From positions 62,001 to 126,000 of the forward strand of contig CAXXKP010000006.1 of NCBI GenBank assembly GCA_963663665.2: a DNA stretch of 64,000 nucleotides, in the 5' to 3' direction. Below the pieces are notes generated by a model. It did no database searches, was not told the DNA's origin, and saw nothing but the letters and a program-made list of their open reading frames with translations. Position numbers and translations under genes: made by a program. This stretch comes from SABI01 sp963663665. Lineage in GTDB: Bacteria > Spirochaetota > Spirochaetia > Sphaerochaetales > Sphaerochaetaceae. Positions 8,185-16,957 of the stretch are shown here, piece by piece (position 1 is the stretch's first letter; the number at the start of each line of letters is the position of its first letter).

Positions 8185-8986
8185 GGTACCTCTGATCGAG
8201 AGCTCGAATAGTAGAAGTATACCACATATGAAGAGCATCATTAGAAGCAATTATGTTACCACTGAAGACTTCACTTGAATCCTCCTCCAAATAAGAATAG
8301 CTCCCTCCTGCTTCACTTAATAAAACAAATCCAGCAGCTACATCATGGTACTTTAATCCATATTCAAAAAAACCATCAGCTTTTCCACTAGCTAAATAAC
8401 TAAAATGGAGTGCGGCTGAACCGAAATCTCTCGTATCACCTGTTTCTACACACACAACTCTCAACAATTCTAAATAGGAAGGAATAAGGTGCGGGATCCG
8501 CATAGGAGGACAGATGATAGTAAGAGCCTTTTTGATTTCATGTGTTTGAGAGACAAAAATTTGCTGACCATTACAAAAAGCACCTTTTCCTTTTTGAGCA
8601 TAATAGAGGTCCTTTTGAGTTGGTGAATACACTACTCCTATAAGAGGATTAAAAGGCTCCATTTCATATGCAATACTGATAGTAAACCCAGGGAGATCAT
8701 GTACATAATTGCTCGTACCATCGATTGGGTCAATAATCCATCTTCCCCCATTGCCAAAGGTCTCAAGACCTGTTTCTTCCCCTACAAAGTTATCTTTTGG
8801 GAATCTTTCATGTAAATACTCTTTAATTAATTTCTCACTTTTAATATCCATAAGTGTTACGACATCGCTCTTACCTTTATAAGAAAGCTTTGTATGCTCA
8901 CTTGGATCTTTTGTAATGAGTTCGCCTGCAAGGATTGCAACTTCTTTTGCTGCTTTTAGTCTTTCTTCAAGGAGTTCTTCACTCAT
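8150..8986 (-). CDS. Inositol-monophosphatase-family phosphatase
   Basis: A 278-residue Mg-dependent phosphatase of the IMPase/FBPase superfamily. The metal-binding motifs are complete: GEET near residue 70, IDPIDGTSNYV near residue 88, and HDVAAGFVLLSEAGG, in which His replaces the usual Trp of WDxAAG. The ATG at 8986 overlaps the permease TGA (ATGA), so it is translationally coupled to the transporter. Family members act on inositol phosphates, sugar phosphates or nucleotide phosphates. Being built into the uptake operon suggests that it removes phosphate from the imported compound. This context supports a phosphorylated ligand for the transporter, but the substrate is not proven. Confidence 0.9.
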   Translation of the reverse strand: MSEELLEERLKAAKEVAILAGELITKDPSEHTKLSYKGKSDVVTLMDIKSEKLIKEYLHERFPKDNFVGEETGLETFGNGGRWIIDPIDGTSNYVHDLPGFTISIAYEMEPFNPLIGVVYSPTQKDLYYAQKGKGAFCNGQQIFVSQTHEIKKALTIICPPMRIPHLIPSYLELLRVVCVETGDTRDFGSAALHFSYLASGKADGFFEYGLKYHDVAAGFVLLSEAGGSYSYLEEDSSEVFSGNIIASNDALHMWYTSTIRALDQRYHETLHNKKVFL

Positions 8987-10653
8987 ACTACACTACCCTT
9001 TCCTTTTGTCACTGTATTAAAAACAATAAGAGAGATAATCGTTGCAAAAGTAAGAATACTTGCAAGTGCTGCGGCTGTCCCATACCCATCTTTCATAATC
9101 TCAGTATAGATTGCAACACTAATAGTTCCAGTCCTTCCAGAATAAAGAATAAGAGTAGAACTTAATTCATTAATTGTACTAATCCAACTTAAAATTGCGC
9201 CACTGAAAACACCGGGAAGCATCAATATTGCAGTGATCTTAAAAAATGTTTTTAATGGAGAAACCCCAAGGTTAATAGAGGCTTCTTCACTACTTAAATC
9301 TAATTGATATAAGATACCTGTACTTGATCTAATAATATAGGGAATTTTCCTAATTGTGTAAGAAATGATCATAATCATCGCAGTTCCAGTAAGAATTAAT
9401 GGGGGTCTATTAAAAGCCATTACCAGAACAATACCTAAAACAGACCCTGGAATTACGTAGGGTGACATAAGAAGAAAATCGAGTACTGCTGTTGTGTTGC
9501 TTTTTCTTCTCACAATTACATAAGAAGTGAACATTCCGATAATGATCATAAAGAACATTGCAATCGTTGAATACGTGAATGTTCGTATAATATTTGCACT
9601 CAGTTTAAACCAAACACTCTTATAGCTTTGTAGACTAAACCCTTGGACAAATAGAGGACCACTTGTTTTTATAAAGCTTGTGACGATTGTGGTAATTTGA
9701 GGAGCAAGTGCTAGAAGAGCAATAAGATAACAGACAATGGTAAGAATAACTCTTCTCACGAATGTGAGTTTTTTTACTTCAGGAGGACGCAAACCTGACA
9801 TAAAATAACTTTTTTTCGAGATCATTACCTTCTGAATAAGAAGTACTGATAATGAGCAAATGATGATAATTACTGATAAAGTACTCGCAACCGTTGCATT
9901 CCCTCCCAACTCACTCATGTACTCTTCATACACTAACAGTGGAAGTACTTTATACCCTTCCCCTATGAGCATAGGTGTTCCTAGGTCTGCTAGACTCGTC
10001 ATGAATACTATCACCGCACCACTGGTGATAGTTGGCATAATAAGTGGAAATGTAACCGTAACGAGTTTTTTAAATCCACTTACCCCTAAATTTTCTGCAG
10101 CCTCTTCTAATGAAGAATCAAAAGAACTCAAGGCTCCTTGTACATACATATAGATGAAAGGAAAAAGTTTGAGTGTAAAAACTAATATCAGGCCATTAAA
10201 CCCATAGATAGTAGGCATCTCAATACCAATGTGACGAACGATATTAGTAATAAAACCATTTCTTCCTAAAAGTATAATCCATGAATAGGCTCCAATAAAA
10301 GGAGGAGAAAGAAGAGAGATGATCACCATTGCATTCAAAATTTTCTTACCTGGAATATTATAGCGAGAAACTACGTAACCCATAGGGATACCTATGAGCA
10401 GAGCAAAGAAAGTAGTAGTGATTGAAACAGCAAAACTATGCTGCAGGGTTGAAAAATAATAAGGAAGTTTAAAAAAATCGATATAATTAGAAAGGGTAAC
10501 TTTCCCACTCTTTGCAGAGATAAAACTACGAGTGACAAGACCAAGAAGGGGATAAACGAGGAAAAAAATAGCTAAGAAAAATACAATGACAGTAACACCA
10601 GTCCAAAATGTAGGTTTAAAGAAATTCTTCTTATCGGAAGCAATACTTTTCAT
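8983..10653 (-). CDS. ABC transporter permease, two fused domains (FbpB/AfuB type)
   Basis: A 556-residue membrane protein with about 12 helices in two tandem BPD_transp_1 halves. Each half has its own EAA loop, EEAAENLGVSGFKKLVTVTF and EEASINLGVSPLKTFFKI, which dock on the ATPase. This duplicated layout is characteristic of the Fbp/AfuB class, used for ferric iron, thiamine, 2-aminoethylphosphonate or hexose-phosphate uptake. The start overlaps the ATPase stop (ATGA at 10650-10653) and the stop overlaps the phosphatase start. An AfuABC-type phosphosugar importer fits the phosphatase neighbour better than iron. Confidence 0.92.
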   Translation of the reverse strand: MKSIASDKKNFFKPTFWTGVTVIVFFLAIFFLVYPLLGLVTRSFISAKSGKVTLSNYIDFFKLPYYFSTLQHSFAVSITTTFFALLIGIPMGYVVSRYNIPGKKILNAMVIISLLSPPFIGAYSWIILLGRNGFITNIVRHIGIEMPTIYGFNGLILVFTLKLFPFIYMYVQGALSSFDSSLEEAAENLGVSGFKKLVTVTFPLIMPTITSGAVIVFMTSLADLGTPMLIGEGYKVLPLLVYEEYMSELGGNATVASTLSVIIIICSLSVLLIQKVMISKKSYFMSGLRPPEVKKLTFVRRVILTIVCYLIALLALAPQITTIVTSFIKTSGPLFVQGFSLQSYKSVWFKLSANIIRTFTYSTIAMFFMIIIGMFTSYVIVRRKSNTTAVLDFLLMSPYVIPGSVLGIVLVMAFNRPPLILTGTAMIMIISYTIRKIPYIIRSSTGILYQLDLSSEEASINLGVSPLKTFFKITAILMLPGVFSGAILSWISTINELSSTLILYSGRTGTISVAIYTEIMKDGYGTAAALASILTFATIISLIVFNTVTKGKGSVV

Positions 10654-11714
10654 AGTAAAGACTCCTCTCCACTTGCACTATATAGATTGATACGCTTCGT
10701 ATCAAAAAGAAGCCCTACTTTGTCACCAACTTTACGTATAATGGAAGTTTCTTTAAGATATTCATTAATTTGGAGGGTTGTTCCATCCTCTAAAGTCACT
10801 TCATAATTAATGAAGTCTCCTAAGAATGTGACAAATTGAATTTCTCCTTCAAGGATTCCGCTCTTTTGTTCAACAATGTCGACCTCCTCTGGTCTTATTG
10901 CAACGATTGCATCTCCAGTGAATGATTTTTTTAATGTAAATGGAAATGAAGAATCGAGCACTTTTATACTTTCTGGGCTTACTTTGCAAGGAATAAAAGT
11001 GGAAGTACCAATAAAATTAGAAACAAATATATTTTGGGGTCTTGTATAAATCGAGGGAGGATCCCCAATTTGTTGAATAGTCCCTAAATTCATGACAGCT
11101 ATTCTATCCGAAATGGCAAGAGCCTCTTCTTGGTCATGAGTTACATAGACAGTAGTAATACGTAAGTTTTGCTGAATTTTCTTAATTACTAATCTCATCT
11201 CAACTCGTAATTTTGCATCTAAATTGCTTAAAGGTTCATCCATTAATAAGACTTCTGGTTTAATGACGATTGCTCGAGCAAGAGCAACACGTTGTTGTTG
11301 TCCTCCAGAGAGCTTAGAAGGTTGCCTATGTTTATATTCGGTCATTTTAACTAGGTCGAGTACCTCATCAACTTGTTGAGCAATTTCACTTTTTGTCAAC
11401 TTTCTTGCTTTAAGTCCGTAGGCGACATTTTCGAATACACTCAGATGAGGAAATATCGCATAATTTTGAAATACCATTCCGGTATTTCTCCTATGTGCGG
11501 GAATAGAATTCATAACAGTCGAACCAAATTTTATCGCACCCTCCTCTATCGTATTGAAGCCAGCGATCATCCTTAAGAGGGTGGTTTTCCCACACCCAGA
11601 AGGTCCTAAAAGAGTAAAGAATTCCCCTTCTTTAATTGTGAGAGAAACATTCTTAATTGCAGTGAAGGTTCCATATTTCTTTGTTACATTTTCAATAGAT
11701 AATAGTTGGCTCAT
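10650..11714 (-). CDS. ABC transporter ATP-binding protein (FbpC/AfuC/PotA type)
   Basis: A 354-residue ATPase of the MalK/PotA/FbpC group. Walker A is GPSGCGKTTLLRM, the signature is LSGGQQQRVALARA and Walker B is EVLLMDEPLSNLDAKLR, followed by the switch histidine in VYVTHDQEEA. The last 110 residues form a TOBE regulatory domain. The ATG at 11714 has an AAGGTG site. It is separated from the binding-protein gene by 84 bases containing a strong hairpin and overlaps the permease by four bases. It powers the two-domain permease as a homodimer. Confidence 0.94.
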   Translation of the reverse strand: MSQLLSIENVTKKYGTFTAIKNVSLTIKEGEFFTLLGPSGCGKTTLLRMIAGFNTIEEGAIKFGSTVMNSIPAHRRNTGMVFQNYAIFPHLSVFENVAYGLKARKLTKSEIAQQVDEVLDLVKMTEYKHRQPSKLSGGQQQRVALARAIVIKPEVLLMDEPLSNLDAKLRVEMRLVIKKIQQNLRITTVYVTHDQEEALAISDRIAVMNLGTIQQIGDPPSIYTRPQNIFVSNFIGTSTFIPCKVSPESIKVLDSSFPFTLKKSFTGDAIVAIRPEEVDIVEQKSGILEGEIQFVTFLGDFINYEVTLEDGTTLQINEYLKETSIIRKVGDKVGLLFDTKRINLYSASGEESLL

Positions 11715-11752
11715 ATTGCACCTTAATAGTTTTATAAGTGTATGAAGAATGA

Positions 11753-11785
11753 AATGAGTGTAGGGGATGAACTCCTACACTCATT
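11753..11785 (-). promoter_or_regulatory. Intercistronic hairpin after binding-protein gene of first AfuABC-like operon
   Basis: Twelve perfect pairs (11753-11764 with 11774-11785, AATGAGTGTAGG/CCTACACTCATT), extendable by a G-T and a G-C pair to leave an ATGAA loop. It begins 13 bases after the binding-protein stop and has no following T-run. It is probably a transcript-stabilising or attenuating structure giving excess binding protein over ATPase and permease. Confidence 0.75.
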
Positions 11786-11798
11786 ATGATGACACGTG

Positions 11799-12815
11799 TT
11801 ATCGACCAACAATGAGGTCTTTCCATTGTCCCATAATTCTCTCTTTATTGGCTCCAACCCATACAGTGTCGTAAGGGATGTCACCAAGTTTATCATTTGG
11901 TACCATTATAGAAGGTAATTCAAGGTCTTTTCTTACTGTCCTTTTGTTGAGGTCTCCCATGAGAGATTGAACATCTTTAGAAAGGATGAAATCTACAAAC
12001 TTTTTAGCGTTTTCAGTATTCTTACCACCCTTAATAATAGCAATTGGACTAGGTACTTTTGAAGAACCTTCTACTGGATAGACAACTTTTACATTAGCTC
12101 CAGCCCTTTCATATCGAAGTGCAGCTTCTTCATACGTAATCCCTACCGCATACTCTCCATCACTTACACCTTTAAAAGTTCCAGATGAGGATCCTAATAA
12201 TTTGCCTTCTAAGTTTGCTACAAAATCCTTCATGTATGCCCAACCTACTGCGTTATCTCCACCCATTGATAATAGTTGGATAATTAATGCCATAAATGCA
12301 GAACCAGAACGCGCTGGGTCAGCGTGGGCAATACGACCTTTGAATTTTGGGTTAAGTAAATCTTTCCAACCAGTAGGAACATCTTCTGGTGCTACTAATT
12401 TGGGATTGTAAATAATTACCATCGGGTCAATAGTAGTACCATGCCAACGATTTTGAGGGTCTCGAGTAGCAGCATATACTGCATCCATATGAGCGTGAGC
12501 GTATGGCTCAAGAAGATCAACAATTACTTGATAGGAATCTGATCCACCACCCCAAAGGATATCACCAAGAGGATTATCCTTCTCAGCTCTAATTCTTGCA
12601 ACAAGTTCGCCAGTACCGGCTCCAACTAAATTAACTTTAATTCCAGTTCTTTCTTGGAACTCTTTGATGATAGGATCAGTCCAGTCTGCTGCATGAGAAT
12701 AGTAGAGTGTTAATTCTTTACTATCCACGTTCTGTGTTTCCTCCATACCTGTTGAATAGATGTAGAAAGGAAATAGTAGAACTATAAGAGCAAAAATGAT
12801 TAATAGCTTTTTCAT
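11799..12815 (-). CDS. Family 1 extracellular solute-binding protein (AfuA/FbpA type)
   Basis: A 338-residue periplasmic binding protein. I start at the ATG at 12815, which has AAAGGAG eight bases before it; the longer open frame to 12866 lacks a site. A signal peptide (MKKLLIIFALIVLLFPFYIY) is followed by the SBP_bac family fold, with ELTLYYSHAADWTDPIIKEF, NLVGAGTGELVARIRAEKDN and GDILWGGGSDSY near the front. Related proteins bind ferric iron, phosphonates or hexose phosphates. The downstream phosphatase and the nag genes nearby favour a phosphorylated sugar or cyclitol, which is inference. It is the first gene of the operon ending in the two-component pair. Confidence 0.9.
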   Translation of the reverse strand: MKKLLIIFALIVLLFPFYIYSTGMEETQNVDSKELTLYYSHAADWTDPIIKEFQERTGIKVNLVGAGTGELVARIRAEKDNPLGDILWGGGSDSYQVIVDLLEPYAHAHMDAVYAATRDPQNRWHGTTIDPMVIIYNPKLVAPEDVPTGWKDLLNPKFKGRIAHADPARSGSAFMALIIQLLSMGGDNAVGWAYMKDFVANLEGKLLGSSSGTFKGVSDGEYAVGITYEEAALRYERAGANVKVVYPVEGSSKVPSPIAIIKGGKNTENAKKFVDFILSKDVQSLMGDLNKRTVRKDLELPSIMVPNDKLGDIPYDTVWVGANKERIMGQWKDLIVGR

Positions 12816-12872
12816 ATTCAATTCTCCTTTTAGAATTCTCGTGATACATAAAAAGTGTAAGACCACCTCACC

Positions 12873-12891
12873 ATTCTCACAAGGTGAGAAT
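12873..12891 (-). promoter_or_regulatory. Perfect inverted repeat upstream of first AfuA-like gene
   Basis: ATTCTCAC, an AAG spacer and GTGAGAAT form a perfect 8-bp dyad about 58 bases before the start codon. It could be an operator or a leader hairpin. An AraC-class regulator more often uses direct repeats, so the binding factor is unclear. Confidence 0.5.
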
Positions 12892-13582
12892 CGAGCAAAT
12901 ATGTGGAGGATTTGGAAATAAGGGAGAAAACTCGACCAATGTTTCAGTTAATATATACAATGAAATATCCCTAAAGACCTTCAATAAAAGAAGTAAATGA
13001 TATCTATTTGCTAATTCATCTAACCAATATGCTGAAAACAATTGGGAATTATCTTGGATTTAGTATAAGAAATGCATTATGAAATAATTGAAAAAGGAAG
13101 TTATAAAAATCAAGAAAACAGAAAATTCTCCCATTTTTTGGGGGAGTACAGTTAAATTGTTTTCTATATCAATCTTTCATACGGTTGCTCATCCCCCATC
13201 AAGACAGGCTATCATTTTAATCGTGTGCATATAATTTTTATAACAAATAATTATAACATTGCTGTTATCGCCTGGAAAATTTACATGCTAAACCGCTACT
13301 GCTACCTAAAGTAATTTTAAAACAATAATATTCGTATCCATAGACGATGGTAGCAAGTATCACTCTTGATAGAAGAATTGACGTATGGGATTCTATACTT
13401 CGCTAAAATGCATATTGTGGTAATATGCGTTATTATAATTTAGAGATTTCTCATCATTATAAGTTTTTTACTATACTTACAATGGATTTTCTCTCCTCAT
13501 AGAATACGTATAATTCTTCATAAATAGATGATTTATCAAGCCTCTCCGTTACTAATTAATACAAATGGTACCATTATAAAAT
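12892..13582. other. Long AT-rich intergenic stretch
   Basis: About 690 bases with stops in all frames and no recognised gene or RNA. It must hold the promoter of the transporter/two-component operon, but no convincing -35/-10 pair stands out, as expected for an activator-dependent promoter. A perfect 12-bp palindrome (AATGGTACCATT, 13564-13575) lies just beyond the nagB-like stop, and a short CTCCC/GGGAG hairpin lies near 13127-13146. Confidence 0.4.
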
Positions 13583-14320
13583 CTATTTTTTCAATTTAGA
13601 GGCTGAGTGAGTATCTAAATACCAATAGCAACTAGGATGAGTTTGCAAAATAGAAGCAGGACAGAGGTTTGTTACTTCTCCTTCAATTGCACATTTAATA
13701 GCATTCGCCTTTCGCTCATCTGGTACAGTGTTAATGATGTGCTCACTCTTAAGAATCTGTTTTACACTCATAGAAATAGCCTGGAGAGGAACATCTTCAA
13801 GTGTGGGGAACCAGCCCTCCCCCATTTGCTGTTTTCTACAAGCCTCATCGAGGTCAACTATAATATAGGGATCATTTGTTTCAAAATCAGCTGGAGGGTC
13901 ATTAAATGCTAGATGTCCATTTTCTCCTACTCCAACAAAAGCAACATCAATTTGTTTTGATCCAATTAGGGAATTTAATCGAGCTAATTCCTTATTGATA
14001 TCTTTACTATCACCTTCAATAAAATTAAAAGCTTTTAAGTGATTAACTTTATCAACAAACCGTTCTTTTAGATATTTTCTAAAACTTGCACCATGGGTAA
14101 TACTCATTCCTAGGTATTCATCTAAATGAAAAGCCTCTACTTTTGACCAATCAATATCTAATGTGACTAATGATTCCAACATCTCAAATTGTGAAGCCCC
14201 AGTAGCCACAATAATAGTTGCACTTCCTCTTTTTTTGATTGCCTCAGTAATATAAAAAGCTCCCTTCACAGCAGCCTCTTTTCCTAGCTCATTCTTAGTA
14301 TCTAATACATAATACTTCAT
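13583..14320 (-). CDS. nagB: Glucosamine-6-phosphate deaminase-like protein
   Basis: A 245-residue cytoplasmic protein of the NagB/6-phosphogluconolactonase fold. NagB converts glucosamine-6-phosphate to fructose-6-phosphate and ammonia. The catalytic-base region FHLDEYLGM is present near residue 82. The active-site loop reads GVGENGHLAFNDPPADF, where classic NagB has a D(or N)GH...FNEP pattern; His is kept, Asp141 is Glu, and Glu148 is Asp (E. coli numbering). The C-terminal VPDERKANAIK and PASILQTHP segments are NagB-like. The start at 14320 has AAGGAG and follows nagA by 13 bases, so they share a transcript. A related amino-sugar-phosphate isomerase/deaminase is possible given the altered loop. 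Confidence 0.83.
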   Translation of the reverse strand: MKYYVLDTKNELGKEAAVKGAFYITEAIKKRGSATIIVATGASQFEMLESLVTLDIDWSKVEAFHLDEYLGMSITHGASFRKYLKERFVDKVNHLKAFNFIEGDSKDINKELARLNSLIGSKQIDVAFVGVGENGHLAFNDPPADFETNDPYIIVDLDEACRKQQMGEGWFPTLEDVPLQAISMSVKQILKSEHIINTVPDERKANAIKCAIEGEVTNLCPASILQTHPSCYWYLDTHSASKLKK

Positions 14321-14333
14321 GATTAATTTCTCC

Positions 14334-15497
14334 TTATTTATATGCTAATTCATTATCAAATAATATATGCTCATGTAAAATTGTCTTTTTGATGTGTATC
14401 AGTCCACTTTCATAGGTAAAGATTGTAAAATTTGCAGGATCTCCAACTTTTGGCTGATTATCCCAAGTTGAAAGCCCTGTGAGAGTACGTGGGTTTACAG
14501 TTGCACACCTAACGCTTTCCTCCAAAGTGAATGAAGAACACTTTACTAGATTAGCTACACATGTATCGAGTAATAATGAAGCTCCCGCTAAATTAGAGGT
14601 TCCATAAAGACCCATATGACCATCTTCATGCACCTCTATATCCATCCAATTCCAAGTGTAGCGACCAGGTGTTGAACCTGCTAAAGAAGCAACATCACTT
14701 ACAAGAATAGTTTTCTCGTTCCCTTTGCATCGAGTAAAACAATCAAGCACAAAAGAGGGTAAATGAAATCCATCTGCAATAACAGAGATATTCATTCGAT
14801 CATCGCTTAATTGCTTGTATATAAAATTTTCAAGACGTGGAATCATATTTGGGCTTCCATTCCCTAGGTGTGTTGAAAGGGTCGCTCCTGCATCGATTGC
14901 TTTTTCTATTTTATCTGGAGATACATCAGTGTGGCCAATTGCCACTATAACGCCTAATTTCGATACGTATTCAATAAATTCTAGTGCTTGATCATCTTCA
15001 GGAGATAGAGTCACAATCTTAATACTACCATGTGCGGCTTCTTGCCATCTAACAAATTCATCGATATTTGCACTTCTAATATATGAGGGATTATGTACTC
15101 CCCGAGCTCCTTCCCTAGGTGAAATAAACGGACCTTCTATATGAATAGCGGGTATTGCATTACGTATCATGTTTGAGGCTTCTTTTGCATTGACAATAGC
15201 CTTGATATTTTTAAGAATATTCTCTTCGCTATTCGTAATAATTGTGGGAATGTGTTGAGTAACACCTCCCTTTGCAATGTGGGAAATGAGTTGCTCAATA
15301 TCCTTTATCTTTAACGCAGTAGAATAATCTTTTCCTACATATCCATTAATCTGTATATCAAAAAAACCTGGAGCAATTAGTGGAAGAGCTTTTTGATCGG
15401 CCTGAGAAGGTAAAGAAGTAACTTGAGATACAATTCCTTCTTTGATGGTAATTGAAAGAGGTATACCTGTAAAAACAGAATATCCAGTAATTTCCAT
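14334..15497 (-). CDS. nagA: N-acetylglucosamine-6-phosphate deacetylase
   Basis: A 387-residue amidohydrolase that removes acetate from GlcNAc-6-phosphate. I start at the ATG at 15497, with a GAGGGG site; the open frame extends to 15560 without support. Visible family motifs are APGFFDIQINGY, the metal Glu in AIHIEGPFISP, His in VAIGHTDVSP and in STHLGNGSPNM, and the catalytic Asp in LVSDVASLAG. The downstream nagB-like gene completes conversion to fructose-6-phosphate. No GlcNAc kinase or PTS gene is nearby, so the substrate is made elsewhere or imported already phosphorylated by the divergently transcribed AfuABC-like system. GalNAc-6-phosphate cannot be excluded. Confidence 0.9.
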   Translation of the reverse strand: MEITGYSVFTGIPLSITIKEGIVSQVTSLPSQADQKALPLIAPGFFDIQINGYVGKDYSTALKIKDIEQLISHIAKGGVTQHIPTIITNSEENILKNIKAIVNAKEASNMIRNAIPAIHIEGPFISPREGARGVHNPSYIRSANIDEFVRWQEAAHGSIKIVTLSPEDDQALEFIEYVSKLGVIVAIGHTDVSPDKIEKAIDAGATLSTHLGNGSPNMIPRLENFIYKQLSDDRMNISVIADGFHLPSFVLDCFTRCKGNEKTILVSDVASLAGSTPGRYTWNWMDIEVHEDGHMGLYGTSNLAGASLLLDTCVANLVKCSSFTLEESVRCATVNPRTLTGLSTWDNQPKVGDPANFTIFTYESGLIHIKKTILHEHILFDNELAYK

Positions 15498-15860
15498 AAA
15501 ATGCCCCTCTCTTGTGCACGATACATGCACTTGTATTAATCTTGGAATCCTCTTACACAAATTATCGCATCACATTCCCTATGTTTTCCACAATCGTTCA
15601 TAATCTTTACATCGTGCGTATTACTATTTCTTCTTTTAAAATACATCACGACAATGTATGTGGAATAATAAAGTAAAAATCTTATAAATTGTTGATTTTG
15701 TGTATAAATCTTAACTATTATCCTAGTTTAGCATATATATTGACCTTCTACAATTTATAATCTTTTCTTTTTTTTATTAATTTTTTCTTGTTTTTTCTTC
15801 TTTTTGTAGTAGAATTAGCAAAGAAAGGATTAATTATTACGTATCATGAGGAGGATTATT
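15498..15860. promoter_or_regulatory. Divergent regulatory region between nagA and second AfuABC-like operon
   Basis: About 360 bases without a gene. For the plus-strand operon TTGTTT (15788-15793) and TAGAAT (15810-15815) are 16 bases apart. The long T-rich tract 15765-15805 on the plus strand is striking and may bend DNA. No clear operator dyad or nagA promoter was identified. Confidence 0.45.
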
Positions 15861-16856
15861 ATGAAACGTGTATTACTGTTAGTGATGGTGACCCTATTAT
15901 TAATGACACCAATATTTGCTCAAGGAGGTGTAGAACCTGTTGAAGCTACTCCAACAGCACTTACAATCTGGAGTGCTGCAGCTGAAGATGAAGCAAAAGC
16001 CTTGATCGATGCATTTAATGTACAACATCCAGGAATTAAGGTTGATGTAATTCGAGCAGGTAGCGGTGAATTAATCACAAGACTAAACGCTGAACAACCT
16101 CGACCACAAGGCGATATTCTTCTTGGCATTGCAAAAGAAACATTTGATGCTCACTACGATCTTTTTAGAGGGTATAAAAATGTGAATCACGATACAATCC
16201 CAGCTACCACTCGTGATAAAGCAGATGTTCCTCGTTATTATGGATATTCAATGCCATTACAAGCAATGATTATTAACACTACCCTTTTAACTCCAGACCA
16301 ATACCCTAGAAAGTGGAGCGACCTAGCAGATCCAAAATACAAAGGTGAAGTAATACTTGCAAACCCAGCTCTAAGTGGATCAGCATATGCTCAAATCTAT
16401 ATGATTTATAAACTCTATGGTGATGAAATGCTTAAGAAATTGGCAAAAAATGCTGTTTTTGTTGCAAGTAGTACTGCAGTTCCAGAATCTGTTGCTCGTG
16501 GTGAATATGCCATTGGAGTTACAGGAGAAGCAAATATTGCTAAATATATGTCGGAAGGATATCCTGTAATATATGTATATCCAGAAGAAGGTACTGGAGC
16601 TCGTTTTGATGCCTCAGCTATTATTAATAATGGACCTAACCCAAAAGCTGCAGAACTATTTATGGATTTTGTCACGACCAAAGAAGCTTATGAAATTATT
16701 CTTAATACTCGTTCTCGTCGTGTAGTAGTTGACTATTTACCAGGTCCTGGACCTCTTCCTGGCTTAGATGAAATCAAACTTTTTGATTATGATGCTGAAG
16801 AAGCTGGTGCAATGAGGGACTCTCTTTCAAGCAGATTCTCTGACTGGATTCAATAG
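15861..16856 (+). CDS. Family 1 extracellular solute-binding protein, second AfuABC-like system
   Basis: A 331-residue exported binding protein paralogous to the one at 11799-12815. The start is the ATG at 15861, preceded by GAGGAGG; an ATG five codons earlier lies inside that ribosome site. The signal peptide MKRVLLLVMVTLLLMTPIFA has an AQGG cleavage context. The mature protein shows LTIWSAAAEDEAKALIDAF, RAGSGELITRLNAEQPRPQG and GDILLGIAKETF, matching the AfuA/FbpA class. It begins the operon divergent from nagA-nagB. An amino-sugar phosphate ligand is plausible from that context; iron or another anion is the alternative. Confidence 0.9.
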   Translation: MKRVLLLVMVTLLLMTPIFAQGGVEPVEATPTALTIWSAAAEDEAKALIDAFNVQHPGIKVDVIRAGSGELITRLNAEQPRPQGDILLGIAKETFDAHYDLFRGYKNVNHDTIPATTRDKADVPRYYGYSMPLQAMIINTTLLTPDQYPRKWSDLADPKYKGEVILANPALSGSAYAQIYMIYKLYGDEMLKKLAKNAVFVASSTAVPESVARGEYAIGVTGEANIAKYMSEGYPVIYVYPEEGTGARFDASAIINNGPNPKAAELFMDFVTTKEAYEIILNTRSRRVVVDYLPGPGPLPGLDEIKLFDYDAEEAGAMRDSLSSRFSDWIQ

Positions 16857-16881
16857 ATTATATTTTTCACTTAGTTATAAA

Positions 16882-16914
16882 ACTCTTCCTTCTTCTCAAA
16901 AAAGGAGGAAGAGT
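16882..16914 (+). promoter_or_regulatory. Intercistronic hairpin after second AfuA-like gene
   Basis: Eleven pairs (16882-16892 with 16904-16914, ACTCTTCCTTC/GGAGGAAGAGT, one G-T) with an 11-base loop. It starts 25 bases after the binding-protein stop; an eight-T tract follows about 20 bases later. It is likely a partial terminator or stabiliser that keeps ATPase and permease expression below that of the binding protein. Confidence 0.7.
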
Positions 16915-16957
16915 ATATTTAAAAAGCATATATTTTTTTTAGGAGAATAGAACCAAT

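Noticed and set aside
8983..12815. Ferric-iron uptake (FbpABC) as the function of the first Fbp-type operon
   Set aside because: The family allows it, but the coupled IMPase-type phosphatase and nearby nag genes fit a phosphorylated organic ligand better; kept only as an alternative.
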